This document shows positions 1-7,580 of a stretch of DNA of 64,000 nucleotides, one piece after another. Position 1 is the stretch's first letter. Every line of letters starts with the position of its first letter. Below the pieces are notes generated by a model that was not told where the DNA came from, ran no database searches, and worked only from the letters and a program-made list of their open reading frames with translations. The position numbers and the translations under genes were made by a program. Location: the NCBI GenBank assembly GCA_019636235.1, contig JAHBXW010000026.1, positions 1-64,000 on the forward strand, in the 5' to 3' direction. This stretch comes from Planctomyces sp. GTDB taxonomy: Bacteria; Planctomycetota; Planctomycetia; Planctomycetales; Planctomycetaceae.

Positions 1-1055
1 ATCAGCGTCGCCGTCTCCACGCTGCCGGCCGCTCCCATCAGATGGCCGATGCTCCCTTTGAGGCTGAAGCAGGAGACGCTCCGTGCCGCCTCGCCCAGGG
101 CCGCTGTGAGGCCGCGGGTTTCACAGCGATCGTTGGCGAGCGTCCCCGTGCCGTGCAGCGACGCGACGTCGATTCGAGGCCGCGCGAGACCGGACCGATG
201 CAGGGCGTCACGCACCGCGCGCGCGGGCGTCTCCCCGGACGGATCGAAGTCGACGAGCGACGCGGCGTCGGACACGAGCGCCGACCCCAGCCACTCCGCG
301 AGGATCGACGCGCCCCGGCGCTCGGCGTGATCCCAGTCCTCCAGCAACAGGATCGCCGCGCCCGCGCCGACCAGAAATCCGCTGCGGTCCCGGTCGAACG
401 GGCGACAGGCGGTGGCGGGGTCGTCCCCGGCGCGGGCCAGGACGCCCAGCCGCCGGTACGCCGCCAGGTACGCGGGAGCCAGCGACCAGTCGGCGCTCCC
501 CGCCAGGGCGACGTCGCCATCGCCCCGGCGAATCCATTCCGCCCCCTGAATAAGACTCACCAGCCCCGTCGCGCAGGCGGCCGCGGGGGTCGAAACTGCC
601 CCCTCGCAGCCATACGCCGCCGCGATTTCCAGCGCAGCTGCGCCGCCGGCGTCGAGCGCGTCCGCCGACAGATTCCGAGGCTCGCCCGGAGGGGCCGTCA
701 ACGCCGGCTTGCTGACGCCGATGATGCAGCCCCGCCGCTCCGGCGGCACGCTGTCAATCGCCTCGCTCCCCGCGCCCGCCAGACAATCGGCCGTCGCGAC
801 CCGCGCGAGCCGGTTGAGGACGCCCGGCTCGGGGCATGGCGGCCAGCCGCGGGGCGGCGCGCCGCACCAGTGCATCCACGACGCGGCCGGCGTCGCGGGC
901 AGGCCGTCCGACAGTTCGGGCAGCCAGCGGCCGGCGCGTTCGCCAGCGACGACCCGTCGCCAGTGTTCCTCGGCCGTCGCACCCAGGGGTGAGACGATGC
1001 CGATGCCCGTGACCGCCACCCGTCGGCCTCGAGGCCGGGAACTCCGCTCGTCCAC
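1..1055 (-). CDS. Beta-ketoacyl-ACP synthase family protein (partial, runs off left edge)
   Basis: Thiolase-fold condensing enzyme of the FabF/KAS II type, which extends acyl-ACP chains in fatty-acid or polyketide-like synthesis in the cytoplasm. About 351 residues are visible from a GTG start at 1055; the C-terminus lies beyond base 1. The family triad is visible: nucleophilic Cys in TPAAACATG (about residue 161), His in HGTGT (about 301), and Lys/His in KGSIGH (about 333-338), followed by the glycine-rich GAAGS loop. The start lies 8 bases after the stop of the small membrane-protein gene 1063-1296, so the two are probably co-transcribed. A specialised (non-housekeeping) role is possible because no acyl carrier protein or other fab gene is next to it, but the left neighbour is not visible. 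The family call is secure; substrate and pathway are not. Confidence 0.85.
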   Translation of the reverse strand, partial: MDERSSRPRGRRVAVTGIGIVSPLGATAEEHWRRVVAGERAGRWLPELSDGLPATPAASWMHWCGAPPRGWPPCPEPGVLNRLARVATADCLAGAGSEAIDSVPPERRGCIIGVSKPALTAPPGEPRNLSADALDAGGAAALEIAAAYGCEGAVSTPAAACATGLVSLIQGAEWIRRGDGDVALAGSADWSLAPAYLAAYRRLGVLARAGDDPATACRPFDRDRSGFLVGAGAAILLLEDWDHAERRGASILAEWLGSALVSDAASLVDFDPSGETPARAVRDALHRSGLARPRIDVASLHGTGTLANDRCETRGLTAALGEAARSVSCFSLKGSIGHLMGAAGSVETATL

Positions 1056-1062
1056 AGTCCGC

Positions 1063-1296
1063 TCAATTCCGCCGGCTGGCTCGGCACACGGCAAACAGGG
1101 CCGCGATCACCATCAGGCCGACAATCACGCCCTCCAGGAACATCGGCCGCGTCGACGTCACGACGTTCGTCGGCGTTCCGGCGGCGGCCTCCTGAGCCAG
1201 CGCGGGGCCGGCGGCGACGACCGGCAGGCATGCGGCCGCCAGGGCGCGCAGGGGACGCCGCTGCCAGAGACGGCGGCTGGTGACCGATCGCGGCAT
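1063..1296 (-). CDS. Small secreted or membrane protein, function unknown
   Basis: A 77-residue protein starting at ATG 1296, preceded 8 bases upstream by a strong Shine-Dalgarno (GGGGAGGAGT, complement of 1305-1314). The frame stays open far upstream, but this ribosome site picks the start. The N-terminus is arginine-rich and followed by a hydrophobic stretch (about residues 17-34) ending in an ALAQE-like signal-peptidase site. A second hydrophobic segment (about 53-70) is followed by a short basic tail. I do not recognise a family. It directly precedes the condensing enzyme at 1-1055, suggesting an operon and possibly a membrane link, which is inference only. Confidence 0.6.
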   Translation of the reverse strand: MPRSVTSRRLWQRRPLRALAAACLPVVAAGPALAQEAAAGTPTNVVTSTRPMFLEGVIVGLMVIAALFAVCRASRRN

Positions 1297-1304
1297 GCGA
1301 GACC

Positions 1305-1314
1305 ACTCCTCCCC
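1305..1314 (-). promoter_or_regulatory. Strong Shine-Dalgarno for the 77-aa membrane protein
   Basis: GGGGAGGAGT on the minus strand sits 8 bases before ATG 1296. It decides the start of the small protein inside a much longer open frame. Confidence 0.6.
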
Positions 1315-1343
1315 GGGCGATCGAACGTCCGGAGCTGGGAACG

Positions 1344-1850
1344 CTAGGACAACAACTGCGCGGCAGGACGCCGGAGCCGCCGGAATTCCGCCGCGGGCAA
1401 CGAGACTGTCTCCCACTTCGGCGACCGCCGCCGCATGACCTCCAGGTACTCGCTGACGAGCACGGCATAGAACGTATACTGCCGGCCCCGAAACTCCCAG
1501 CATTCCCCCTCGCCGTCGTCGGGACGCGGCGGCACGTCGTACGCGAAGACGAATGCCGCCCGGAAGTCCGCGCCGAAACAGCGCTCCCATTCGAGCAGGC
1601 AGTCGACGTCGTCCATGGTGGCCCAGCTCTCCCAGGCGTGCCCCGATTCGCCGGGCCGGGGGAACCGCCGCCCCTTGATGTCGACGAGGAGGTGCGGCCC
1701 GAACGAGGCGTACACGATGAAATCCATCGACTTCAGAGACCGCCCCGCGGCGAGCGGCCGCCGGCGCTCGTTGACGGCCACATAGGGCCGGCGCTGGCTT
1801 CGCAGCCAGGCCTCGAACGCCAGCTCGTAGTGGTTGGATCGCAGCGCCAT
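1344..1850 (-). CDS. HYExAFE family protein (possible PD-(D/E)XK fold)
   Basis: A 168-residue protein from ATG 1850. It contains the planctomycete HYExAFE signature near the N-terminus (His7-Tyr8-Glu9, Ala11-Phe12-Glu13). The family has no established function. The order of acidic residues resembles a PD-(D/E)XK nuclease core: Glu in the first helix (Glu9 or Glu13), Asp43 in SMDFIVY on a predicted beta strand, then Asp57-Ile-Lys59 in LLVDIKG on the next strand. A Trp/Tyr/Phe-rich C-terminal half follows. No partner methylase or helicase is nearby. The upstream frame to 2186 lacks family similarity and was not used. Family assignment rests on the motif; the nuclease fold is my inference. Confidence 0.75.
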   Translation of the reverse strand: MALRSNHYELAFEAWLRSQRRPYVAVNERRRPLAAGRSLKSMDFIVYASFGPHLLVDIKGRRFPRPGESGHAWESWATMDDVDCLLEWERCFGADFRAAFVFAYDVPPRPDDGEGECWEFRGRQYTFYAVLVSEYLEVMRRRSPKWETVSLPAAEFRRLRRPAAQLLS

Positions 1851-2195
1851 CCCAGTCCCGCTGATTGGGCTCCGGACCGCGCGCCCGGACGCGCCGCAGT
1901 ATCCTTCCCCCAGCGCACCGCGACAAGCCCCCCTGCCAGCCCGCACGAAGCCCCGGATTGCACGGATCAGACGGATAGGTCTTTGCTCAGTGGCCCGCCG
2001 ATTGGCGCTGGACGGTCCCCGCCGTGCGGCCTTTCGTTTCTTTCGTGCCTTTCGTGGTTGGAACCTGCTGGAACCGGTTCCGAAACGAGAACCACGAAAA
2101 CAACGAACGACACGAAAGGGACCAGGAGCGATCGAAGTCCCACCCTTGGGTCGTGACCCGGAGGGGCGCGACGGCGTCTCAGGCAACGCCCGCCG
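1851..2195. other. Intergenic region with a TTTCGTG inverted-repeat element
   Basis: About 345 bases without a gene, between the HYExAFE gene (transcribed away) and the 3' end of the HDOD-GGDEF gene. It holds the inverted repeat at 2030-2123. I see no convincing coding signal. Confidence 0.6.
2030..2123. repeat. Large imperfect inverted repeat of TTTCGTG-type units
   Basis: The left arm (about 2030-2063) contains repeated TTTCGT/TTTCGTG/TTCGTGG units. The right arm (about 2091-2123) contains the complementary CCACGAAA/AACGAACGA/CACGAAAGG series. A loop of about 27 bases separates them. The composition is clearly more A/T-rich than the flanking DNA. It could fold as a long hairpin in RNA or be a dispersed intergenic repeat. 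No target-site duplication or ORF is seen. Confidence 0.65.
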
Positions 2196-3758
2196 TCAGT
2201 GTTCGCCCGCCAGTTCCAGGGCGGCGGTCTGCAGCGCATGCCGATTGAAGCAGCGAATGTCGACGCCGTTCCGGCCCCCGTCCTTGACCGCGTACAGCGC
2301 TGAATCGGCCAGCGCCAGCAACCGTGGCAGCGAATCCTCGTCGTGCGGCGGTTCGACGACCGCCCCGCCGATGCTGACGGTCACCTTCAGCCCGCCGCGA
2401 TCCCCGTCGAACCGCTCGTGTTCGACGGCCGCGCGGAGCCGTTCCCCCAGCGATTCCAACAGTTCCTGCGACGGGTCGTGAACCAGGACGACAAATTCTT
2501 CGCCGCCGTAGCGGGCCAGCACATCGGAGGGCCGCACATCGCTGCTGAGCAGCGCGGCGAGTCGTTTGAGGACGAGATCTCCGGCAGGATGACCGTGAGT
2601 GTCGTTGATGGCTTTGAAGTGATCGGCGTCGATGAACAGCAGTCCCAGGGGCTGATTGTGCGCGGCGGCCTGAGCGGCGCGGTCGCTGAGCAGTTCGTCA
2701 AAATGGCCGCGGTTGATGATGCCCGTCAGGGCGTCGAGGTTTTTGCGGCGCATCAGGTCGCGGACGCGCTGCTTGAGCTGACCGTTTTCATCGAGCAGTT
2801 CATGGCGGATGCGGCTTTCGCATTCGCCGGCGCAGGCGGCGGTGGCGAGGTTGGTGAGCTGCTCCATGGCCTCGGACATGAGTTCGGTCGGGGTTCCGAG
2901 GCGGGAGATGTCGGTGTCGAAGAGCTCCGCCGACCCGCGCACGCGCTGCTGGACCGATTCCAGGAGTTCGCGGGCCTGGTCGGGCGTCATGCTGTACAGC
3001 TCGGCGGCCAGCTCGCAGGTGCGGGCCAGGGACAGTCCCCGCGAGCCGTGGCAGAAATAGTTGCCGACGGACGTGGCGAGTGCGACGGCATGGCTGAGTC
3101 GCCGCTGTTCTCCGGCAGGCTGGCCGAGCAGATCGACCGGGGCGGCGTGCCTTTGGCGGACGGCGCCGCAGAAGTGCTTCGGAAGGTTCCAATGCTCCAG
3201 GAGTGCGATGGAGAGCGCGGTGTGGTTGATGCCGAAAGCCTCATCCTCGCAGGCCTCGACGTCAAGCTGTTCTCGGCCGCAGCGTTCCACGATCGCAGCA
3301 TACTCCTGGGGGGCCGACTTGAGCATCGCCAGCCGGCCGATGTCGGCGAGCAGGGCGATCGCGAAGTACTCACCTTCGCGTCCGCGGTCGTACCGCCGGG
3401 CCACGATTTCGGCGGTGATGGCCTGCAGGACGGACTGCAGCCACACGCCGCGGTACAGCGCGGAAAAGTGCCCCCGCCCCATCGACTCTTCGGAGAGCGA
3501 AAAGCACAGCGCCAGCGACGTGACGGTCTTCTTGCCGAGCAGCGACACGGCGCGGTTGAGGTCGGTGACCGGCCGGCCCACGCCGTACAGCGCCGAGTTG
3601 GCGGCCCGCATCAACTTGGCCGTGATGGCCGGATCGGTGCGGACAATGGCCACGATTTCCGCGAGCGCGACGTCAGGATTTGAGAATCGCTCGAGCAGCT
3701 GGACGGCGACCGTGGGGAGCGACGGCAGCCGGTTCAGCTTCGTGAAGTCGACGAACAT
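2196..3758 (-). CDS. HDOD domain protein with C-terminal GGDEF diguanylate cyclase
   Basis: A 520-residue cytoplasmic signalling protein. The N-terminal HDOD domain (about residues 10-205) has the LPSLPTVAVQLL and DPAITAKLMRAANS segments typical of the family. A linker of about 130 residues with a coiled-coil-like helix (about 315-340) leads to the GGDEF domain (about 342-500). The active-site loop is GGEEF (418-422), and an RxxD inhibitory site (Arg409-Asp412) lies five residues upstream. Synthesis of cyclic di-GMP from two GTP with product feedback is therefore predicted. It follows the PilZ gene by about 75 bases on the same strand, and the pair is divergent from flgB, which fits cyclic-di-GMP control of motility. 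Start ATG 3758. Confidence 0.92.
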   Translation of the reverse strand: MFVDFTKLNRLPSLPTVAVQLLERFSNPDVALAEIVAIVRTDPAITAKLMRAANSALYGVGRPVTDLNRAVSLLGKKTVTSLALCFSLSEESMGRGHFSALYRGVWLQSVLQAITAEIVARRYDRGREGEYFAIALLADIGRLAMLKSAPQEYAAIVERCGREQLDVEACEDEAFGINHTALSIALLEHWNLPKHFCGAVRQRHAAPVDLLGQPAGEQRRLSHAVALATSVGNYFCHGSRGLSLARTCELAAELYSMTPDQARELLESVQQRVRGSAELFDTDISRLGTPTELMSEAMEQLTNLATAACAGECESRIRHELLDENGQLKQRVRDLMRRKNLDALTGIINRGHFDELLSDRAAQAAAHNQPLGLLFIDADHFKAINDTHGHPAGDLVLKRLAALLSSDVRPSDVLARYGGEEFVVLVHDPSQELLESLGERLRAAVEHERFDGDRGGLKVTVSIGGAVVEPPHDEDSLPRLLALADSALYAVKDGGRNGVDIRCFNRHALQTAALELAGEH

Positions 3759-3833
3759 GTCGGAATCCGCGGAACAGGTGGTCGAGGAACGGCGCGGGGC
3801 CCGCGGACGACGCCAAGGGAAACCAGCGTTCGA

Positions 3834-4583
3834 TCAGGGGCGCCCCGGCTGCAGCCGCAGGGCGAGCCGGGCGCCGTCGCCGCGGTTCATCTGGCAGCCA
3901 TAGACGAATTCATGACCGTTGACCGCCGCGGACCAGCGGACGGTGGCGGAGGCCAGAGGTTCGTCGGCGACCAGCGTGATCTCCTCGCCGGGCCGGGCGG
4001 CGTGCGGCATCCGCAACTGCAGGCCGGAAAAGGAATAGTTCTGAATCGTGGCGGCGATGATCTTGCCGTGCGTGTGGCTGCGAGCCCAGATGGACCAGAT
4101 CACCGGATAACGGAGTTCGCGGCGCATCTCGAGCCAGCAGGCGGCGATGAGCTCGTCCGACATCGGCTGGTCGAGGAACAGGCCCAGGTCGACGCCCATG
4201 GCCAGGCGTTCGCAGCGGTGGACGATGCCGACCACATCGTAGTGGCAGTCCCAGTTTTCGGGGGACAGCCGCACGGTGACCAGCGTGCCAACGGCCACGG
4301 GATTGCGGACGAACAGCCGCAGGTCGATGGGCGACATTTCCTCGATGACGCCGTCCTGGGCGATGCCGCGGCGGCAGACGACGGAGGCCCGGATGCGTCC
4401 CGGGGGGGTATCGACCTGAAGTTTCAGGGAGTCGGTCGCGGCGATGGCGGCGGAGGGCATGGCGAATCGGGCCGTGTGTTCCGGGGCTGGGGGCGCATCC
4501 TGCGAGGGGGAATTGGCGTCCGTGCGAAGCGGCGCGGGAGAGCGGCCGTGACCGTAATCGGGGAGATCCGGGAAAACTTGCAT
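3834..4583 (-). CDS. PilZ domain protein
   Basis: About 249 residues from ATG 4583; an in-frame GTG at 4631 would add 16 residues and neither start has a clear ribosome site. After a Pro-rich N-terminus there is a first beta-rich domain of YcgR-N/PilZ type. A second PilZ-like domain starts at MRRELRYPVIWSI and continues through IQNYSFSGLQLRM, the usual R-rich strand followed by a (D/N)xSxxG element. The canonical RxxxR is reduced to RRELR, so the strength of cyclic-di-GMP binding is uncertain. The gene is upstream of the diguanylate cyclase on the same strand and divergent from the flgB operon, so it is a plausible cyclic-di-GMP effector for flagellar function. Confidence 0.75.
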   Translation of the reverse strand: MQVFPDLPDYGHGRSPAPLRTDANSPSQDAPPAPEHTARFAMPSAAIAATDSLKLQVDTPPGRIRASVVCRRGIAQDGVIEEMSPIDLRLFVRNPVAVGTLVTVRLSPENWDCHYDVVGIVHRCERLAMGVDLGLFLDQPMSDELIAACWLEMRRELRYPVIWSIWARSHTHGKIIAATIQNYSFSGLQLRMPHAARPGEEITLVADEPLASATVRWSAAVNGHEFVYGCQMNRGDGARLALRLQPGRP

Positions 4584-4772
4584 GGCGAGTCCGGAAAATC
4601 TCAAGTCGGCGGGGGCCGGGTGGACGGACACGGCGCGGTCGCCGTCCGCCCTGGGGAGCCCGGGGCCGATGCCACGTCAACTCTGTCAGACGAACGGCGG
4701 GGCCGGGGGCGGATTCCGTTCAGAAACACTGTTTTCAAGAGGGAACGCGGGCCGACAGGCGGGTAAGCCGGA

Positions 4773-4797
4773 GAAAGTTTGTCGATTGTGCCGATAA
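4773..4797 (+). promoter_or_regulatory. Sigma28 (FliA)-type promoter before flgB, possibly giving a leaderless mRNA
   Basis: GAAAGTTT (4773-4780) matches the -35 element TAAAGTTT at 7 of 8 bases, and GCCGATAA (4790-4797) matches the -10 element exactly. The spacer is 9 bases rather than the usual 11. Transcription would start at or next to ATG 4805, and no Shine-Dalgarno precedes that ATG. The odd spacing lowers confidence. Confidence 0.5.
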
Positions 4798-4804
4798 GTC
4801 CGAT

Positions 4805-5164
4805 ATGAACCCTCTCGATTCGCAATCGGGGATGCTCTCGCGGCTGATGGACGCCATGGCGCTCCGCCAGCGCGTGCTCAGCCACAACGTCGCGAACATC
4901 AACACGCCGGGGTTCAAGCGGCTGGAGGTCCAGTTCGAGGAAACGCTGCAGAGCGCTCTGTCCAGCAAGAAGCCCGGGGCCACGGAAGGCATCCAGCCGG
5001 TGGTCCGGGAAACCAAGGGGCTGCCGGCGCGGATGGACGGCAACACCGTCGACCTGGACCAGGAAGTCGGCGAGATGCAGCGGACGACGCTGCTGTTCCA
5101 GACCTACACGCAGTTGTTGCACACGCGGCTGGGGATGATGCGGCGGGCGATGGAGAGCCGGTGA
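4805..5164 (+). CDS. flgB: Flagellar basal body rod protein FlgB
   Basis: A 119-residue proximal rod subunit, exported by the flagellar type III system and polymerised in the periplasm. The N-terminal rod signature is present (ALRQRVLSHNVANINTPGFK, about residues 18-37), as is the C-terminal helix, which begins near LDQEVGEMQRTTLLFQTYTQ. Length is normal. It is the first gene of the long plus-strand operon, 20 bases before flgC. Its ATG lies immediately after a sigma28-like -10 element, with no ribosome site between them. Confidence 0.95.
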   Translation: MNPLDSQSGMLSRLMDAMALRQRVLSHNVANINTPGFKRLEVQFEETLQSALSSKKPGATEGIQPVVRETKGLPARMDGNTVDLDQEVGEMQRTTLLFQTYTQLLHTRLGMMRRAMESR

Positions 5165-5184
5165 CGGACGGGGAGGCATAAGCC

Positions 5185-5622
5185 ATGGCGTCGAGCGGTA
5201 TGTTTTCGGTGACGCAGATCGCGAGCTCCGGGCTGTCGGCCGAACGGCTGCGGATGGAGATCGCGGCGACGAACATCGCCAACGCGGACACCACGCGCAC
5301 GGCCAATGGCGGCCCGTACCGCCGCCAGCAGGTCGTGTTCGCCAACGCGCTGGAGCATGCGACCTCGGCGAACGCCCAGTCGCATCTGAAGGGCGTGCAG
5401 GTGGGGGACATCGTGGAGGACGAAAGCGAGCTGCCGTCGGTCTACCTGCCGGGGCATCCGGACGCGAACGGTGAAGGCTTCGTGCAGTACCCCAACGTGC
5501 AGATGGCCCGTGAAATGGTGGACCTGATGACGGCGTCGCGCGCGTACGAGGCGAACCTCAAGTCGCTGCAGGCGTTCAAGACGATGACCGAACAGTCGCT
5601 GGCGCTGCTGAAAGGCTCGTAA
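5185..5622 (+). CDS. flgC: Flagellar basal body rod protein FlgC
   Basis: A 145-residue rod subunit. The N-terminal motif (SSGLSAERLRMEIAATNIAN) and the C-terminal rod helix with REMVDLMTASRAYEANLKSL match the family closely. The conserved VQYPNVQMAREMVDLM stretch precedes the final helix. The stop codon overlaps the fliE start by one base (TAATG), indicating translational coupling. A Shine-Dalgarno-like GGGGAGG lies upstream of the ATG. Confidence 0.95.
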   Translation: MASSGMFSVTQIASSGLSAERLRMEIAATNIANADTTRTANGGPYRRQQVVFANALEHATSANAQSHLKGVQVGDIVEDESELPSVYLPGHPDANGEGFVQYPNVQMAREMVDLMTASRAYEANLKSLQAFKTMTEQSLALLKGS

Positions 5623-5939
5623 TGGACCTGAGTGCGCTCAGCGGCGCGCTGCCGAACGGCATCGCCTCGATCCCGTCGATCGGCGGAGGGGCCTCGGCCC
5701 CCGGGGCGCCGAAGTCGGGCGCGCCGTTCTCGCACACGCTGGCGAACATGCTCAGCGACCTGCAGCACCAGCAGCAGAAGCTGGATCAGGATGTGGAGGA
5801 CCTGGCGACGGGCCGGACGGACAACGTGCATCAGGTGGTGATCAACGTGGCGGAGGCGGACCTGATGTTCCGGATGCTGATCGAGGTCCGGGACCGGCTG
5901 ATTTCGTCCTACCAGGAAATCATGCGGATGCAGATCTGA
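5622..5939 (+). CDS. fliE: Flagellar hook-basal body complex protein FliE
   Basis: A 105-residue adaptor between the MS ring and the proximal rod. The Gly/Ala/Ser-rich N-terminus is followed by FSHTLANMLSDL and the conserved C-terminal segment VINVAEADLMFRMLIEVRDR LISSYQEIMRMQI, typical of FliE. Length is standard. Coupled to flgC; fliF starts 55 bases later. Confidence 0.93.
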   Translation: MDLSALSGALPNGIASIPSIGGGASAPGAPKSGAPFSHTLANMLSDLQHQQQKLDQDVEDLATGRTDNVHQVVINVAEADLMFRMLIEVRDRLISSYQEIMRMQI

Positions 5940-5994
5940 GTCGACGGATCGCGGCGGGTTCGCGGTCCGGGATGCGGCCTGACAGGAGAGTGCG

Positions 5995-7503
5995 GTGTCG
6001 TCGGTCAAACTGTGGTGGAACCAGTTGCGGCAGATGTGGGACGGCTGGACGTTCCCGCAGCGGGTCGGGATGTCGCTGGCGGCGGCGCTGTGTGCCGCGA
6101 TGGTGGCCGGCGTGGGCCTGTGGTCGTTGCAGTCGCAGTACGTCCCGCTGGCTTCGGACCTGACGCCGACGACCGCCGCGGAGCTGGTCAGCACGCTGGA
6201 CTCCGCGGGCATCGCCAGCAGGCTGAACTTCTCTGGTTCGGCCGTGCTGGTCCCCAAACAGGAGTTGAACCGGGCGCGGCTGGCCGCGGGCAAGCTGATC
6301 GACTTGTCCGACAACCCGTCGGACGACATTGAGGGGAGCGTCTGGTCGGATCCCACGCTGTACCACGTGCGGATCATGCGTCAGAAGGAACAACGGCTGG
6401 CGCGGTCGATCATGCAGTTCGACTACATCAAGTCGGCGACGGTGCATCTCAGCGTTCCGGAGCCCAGCCCCTTCCTGCGGGACAAGGCGACGCCGAGCGC
6501 GAGCGTCGTCGTGGGATTGCGGACCGGCGGCGCCGTGGCGCGGCAGGACGCGGCGGCGATCGTGTCGCTGGTCGCGCACAGCGTGGAAGGGCTGGAGCCC
6601 TCGCGCGTGACCGTGATGGACACCCAGGGCCGGATCCTGTCCGCCCAGGAGTCGATGCAGGGGGACGTGGCTGGGCAGTTTGAATACCGGCGGCGTCTGG
6701 AGTCCGACCTGGCGGCGAAAGCGGAGGCGCTGCTGTCGAACATGCTGGGGCCCGGCCGGGCGGTGGTGCGGGTCACGGCGGACGTGGACTTTACGCAGAC
6801 GGAACGACAGACGACGAGCTACGACCCGGAGCGGAAGGTCAAGGCTTCGGAGACGGTAAAGACGGAATCGCACACGACGCCAAAGGTCGCGTCGTCGGGC
6901 GCCGCGGGCATCGCCTCGAACGTGGGCGGCAGCGCGACAACCTCCAATGTCGGCACGAAGATCGAAGAGAACACGACGGAATACCTGAACGGCGAGACGA
7001 AGGACCTCGTCCGCGAGGCGCCGGGGCGGGTGAAGCGGCTGACCGTCGCCGCGGCCGTGCAGCTGCCGGAGGGCGGGGCCGACCCCGCGCTGGCGGCCAT
7101 CACGCCGCAGGCGGTCGAGGACCTGATCAAGCAGGCGGTCGGGTTCGACGTGTCGCGGGATGATGAGATCAAAGTTGTGTCGGGTCCGCTGGCCGGGGCG
7201 TCGCTGTTCGCGCCGGAGGCGCCGGCCGTGCCCTGGGACCGGTACGAGCAGATGATTCGCGCGGCGTCGCTGGGTCTGGCGGCGCTGGTGGCCCTGGTGG
7301 TGGGCCTGCTGGTGTTGCGTCGATTCCGCCCGACGACGGTGTCGGCTCCGGCGGTTGAGTCCGGGGGCGAAGATCGGCTGGCGACGCTGGCGATGCGGGC
7401 ACGGGAGAACCCGGAAGCGATGGCGCAGGCGCTGAGCGCGTGGCTGGCGGCGTCGAAGGGGGGCGACGGCCCGCCGAGCGTGCCATTCCGGAAGGCGGGA
7501 TAA
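5995..7503 (+). CDS. fliF: Flagellar MS-ring protein FliF
   Basis: A 502-residue inner-membrane protein that forms the MS ring, the base of the flagellum. GTG start with a good AGGAG site 7 bases upstream. First membrane helix about residues 24-44, a large periplasmic region with the YscJ/FliF fold (LVPKQELNRARLAAG, SATVHLSVPEPSPFLRD) and a second helix about 422-444. The cytoplasmic tail carries the FliG-binding element (about ARENPEAMAQALSAWLAAS). Slightly shorter than the usual 530-570 residues. Confidence 0.95.
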   Translation: MSSVKLWWNQLRQMWDGWTFPQRVGMSLAAALCAAMVAGVGLWSLQSQYVPLASDLTPTTAAELVSTLDSAGIASRLNFSGSAVLVPKQELNRARLAAGKLIDLSDNPSDDIEGSVWSDPTLYHVRIMRQKEQRLARSIMQFDYIKSATVHLSVPEPSPFLRDKATPSASVVVGLRTGGAVARQDAAAIVSLVAHSVEGLEPSRVTVMDTQGRILSAQESMQGDVAGQFEYRRRLESDLAAKAEALLSNMLGPGRAVVRVTADVDFTQTERQTTSYDPERKVKASETVKTESHTTPKVASSGAAGIASNVGGSATTSNVGTKIEENTTEYLNGETKDLVREAPGRVKRLTVAAAVQLPEGGADPALAAITPQAVEDLIKQAVGFDVSRDDEIKVVSGPLAGASLFAPEAPAVPWDRYEQMIRAASLGLAALVALVVGLLVLRRFRPTTVSAPAVESGGEDRLATLAMRARENPEAMAQALSAWLAASKGGDGPPSVPFRKAG

Positions 7504-7580
7504 CAAGCGGATGGGGCGCGGGGCCGTGAGGCGCCGCGGATCAGGGGCGGGACACCGCAGCACCAGACACAGAGACGACG

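Noticed and set aside
38-537. Two minus-strand frames over the left edge
   Set aside because: The third frame encodes the condensing enzyme with catalytic Cys and His; these two are Arg-rich shadows.
2030-2123. CRISPR-like reading of the TTTCGTG repeats
   Set aside because: Units are 6-8 bases, unequal and arranged as an inverted repeat, with no spacers and no cas genes.
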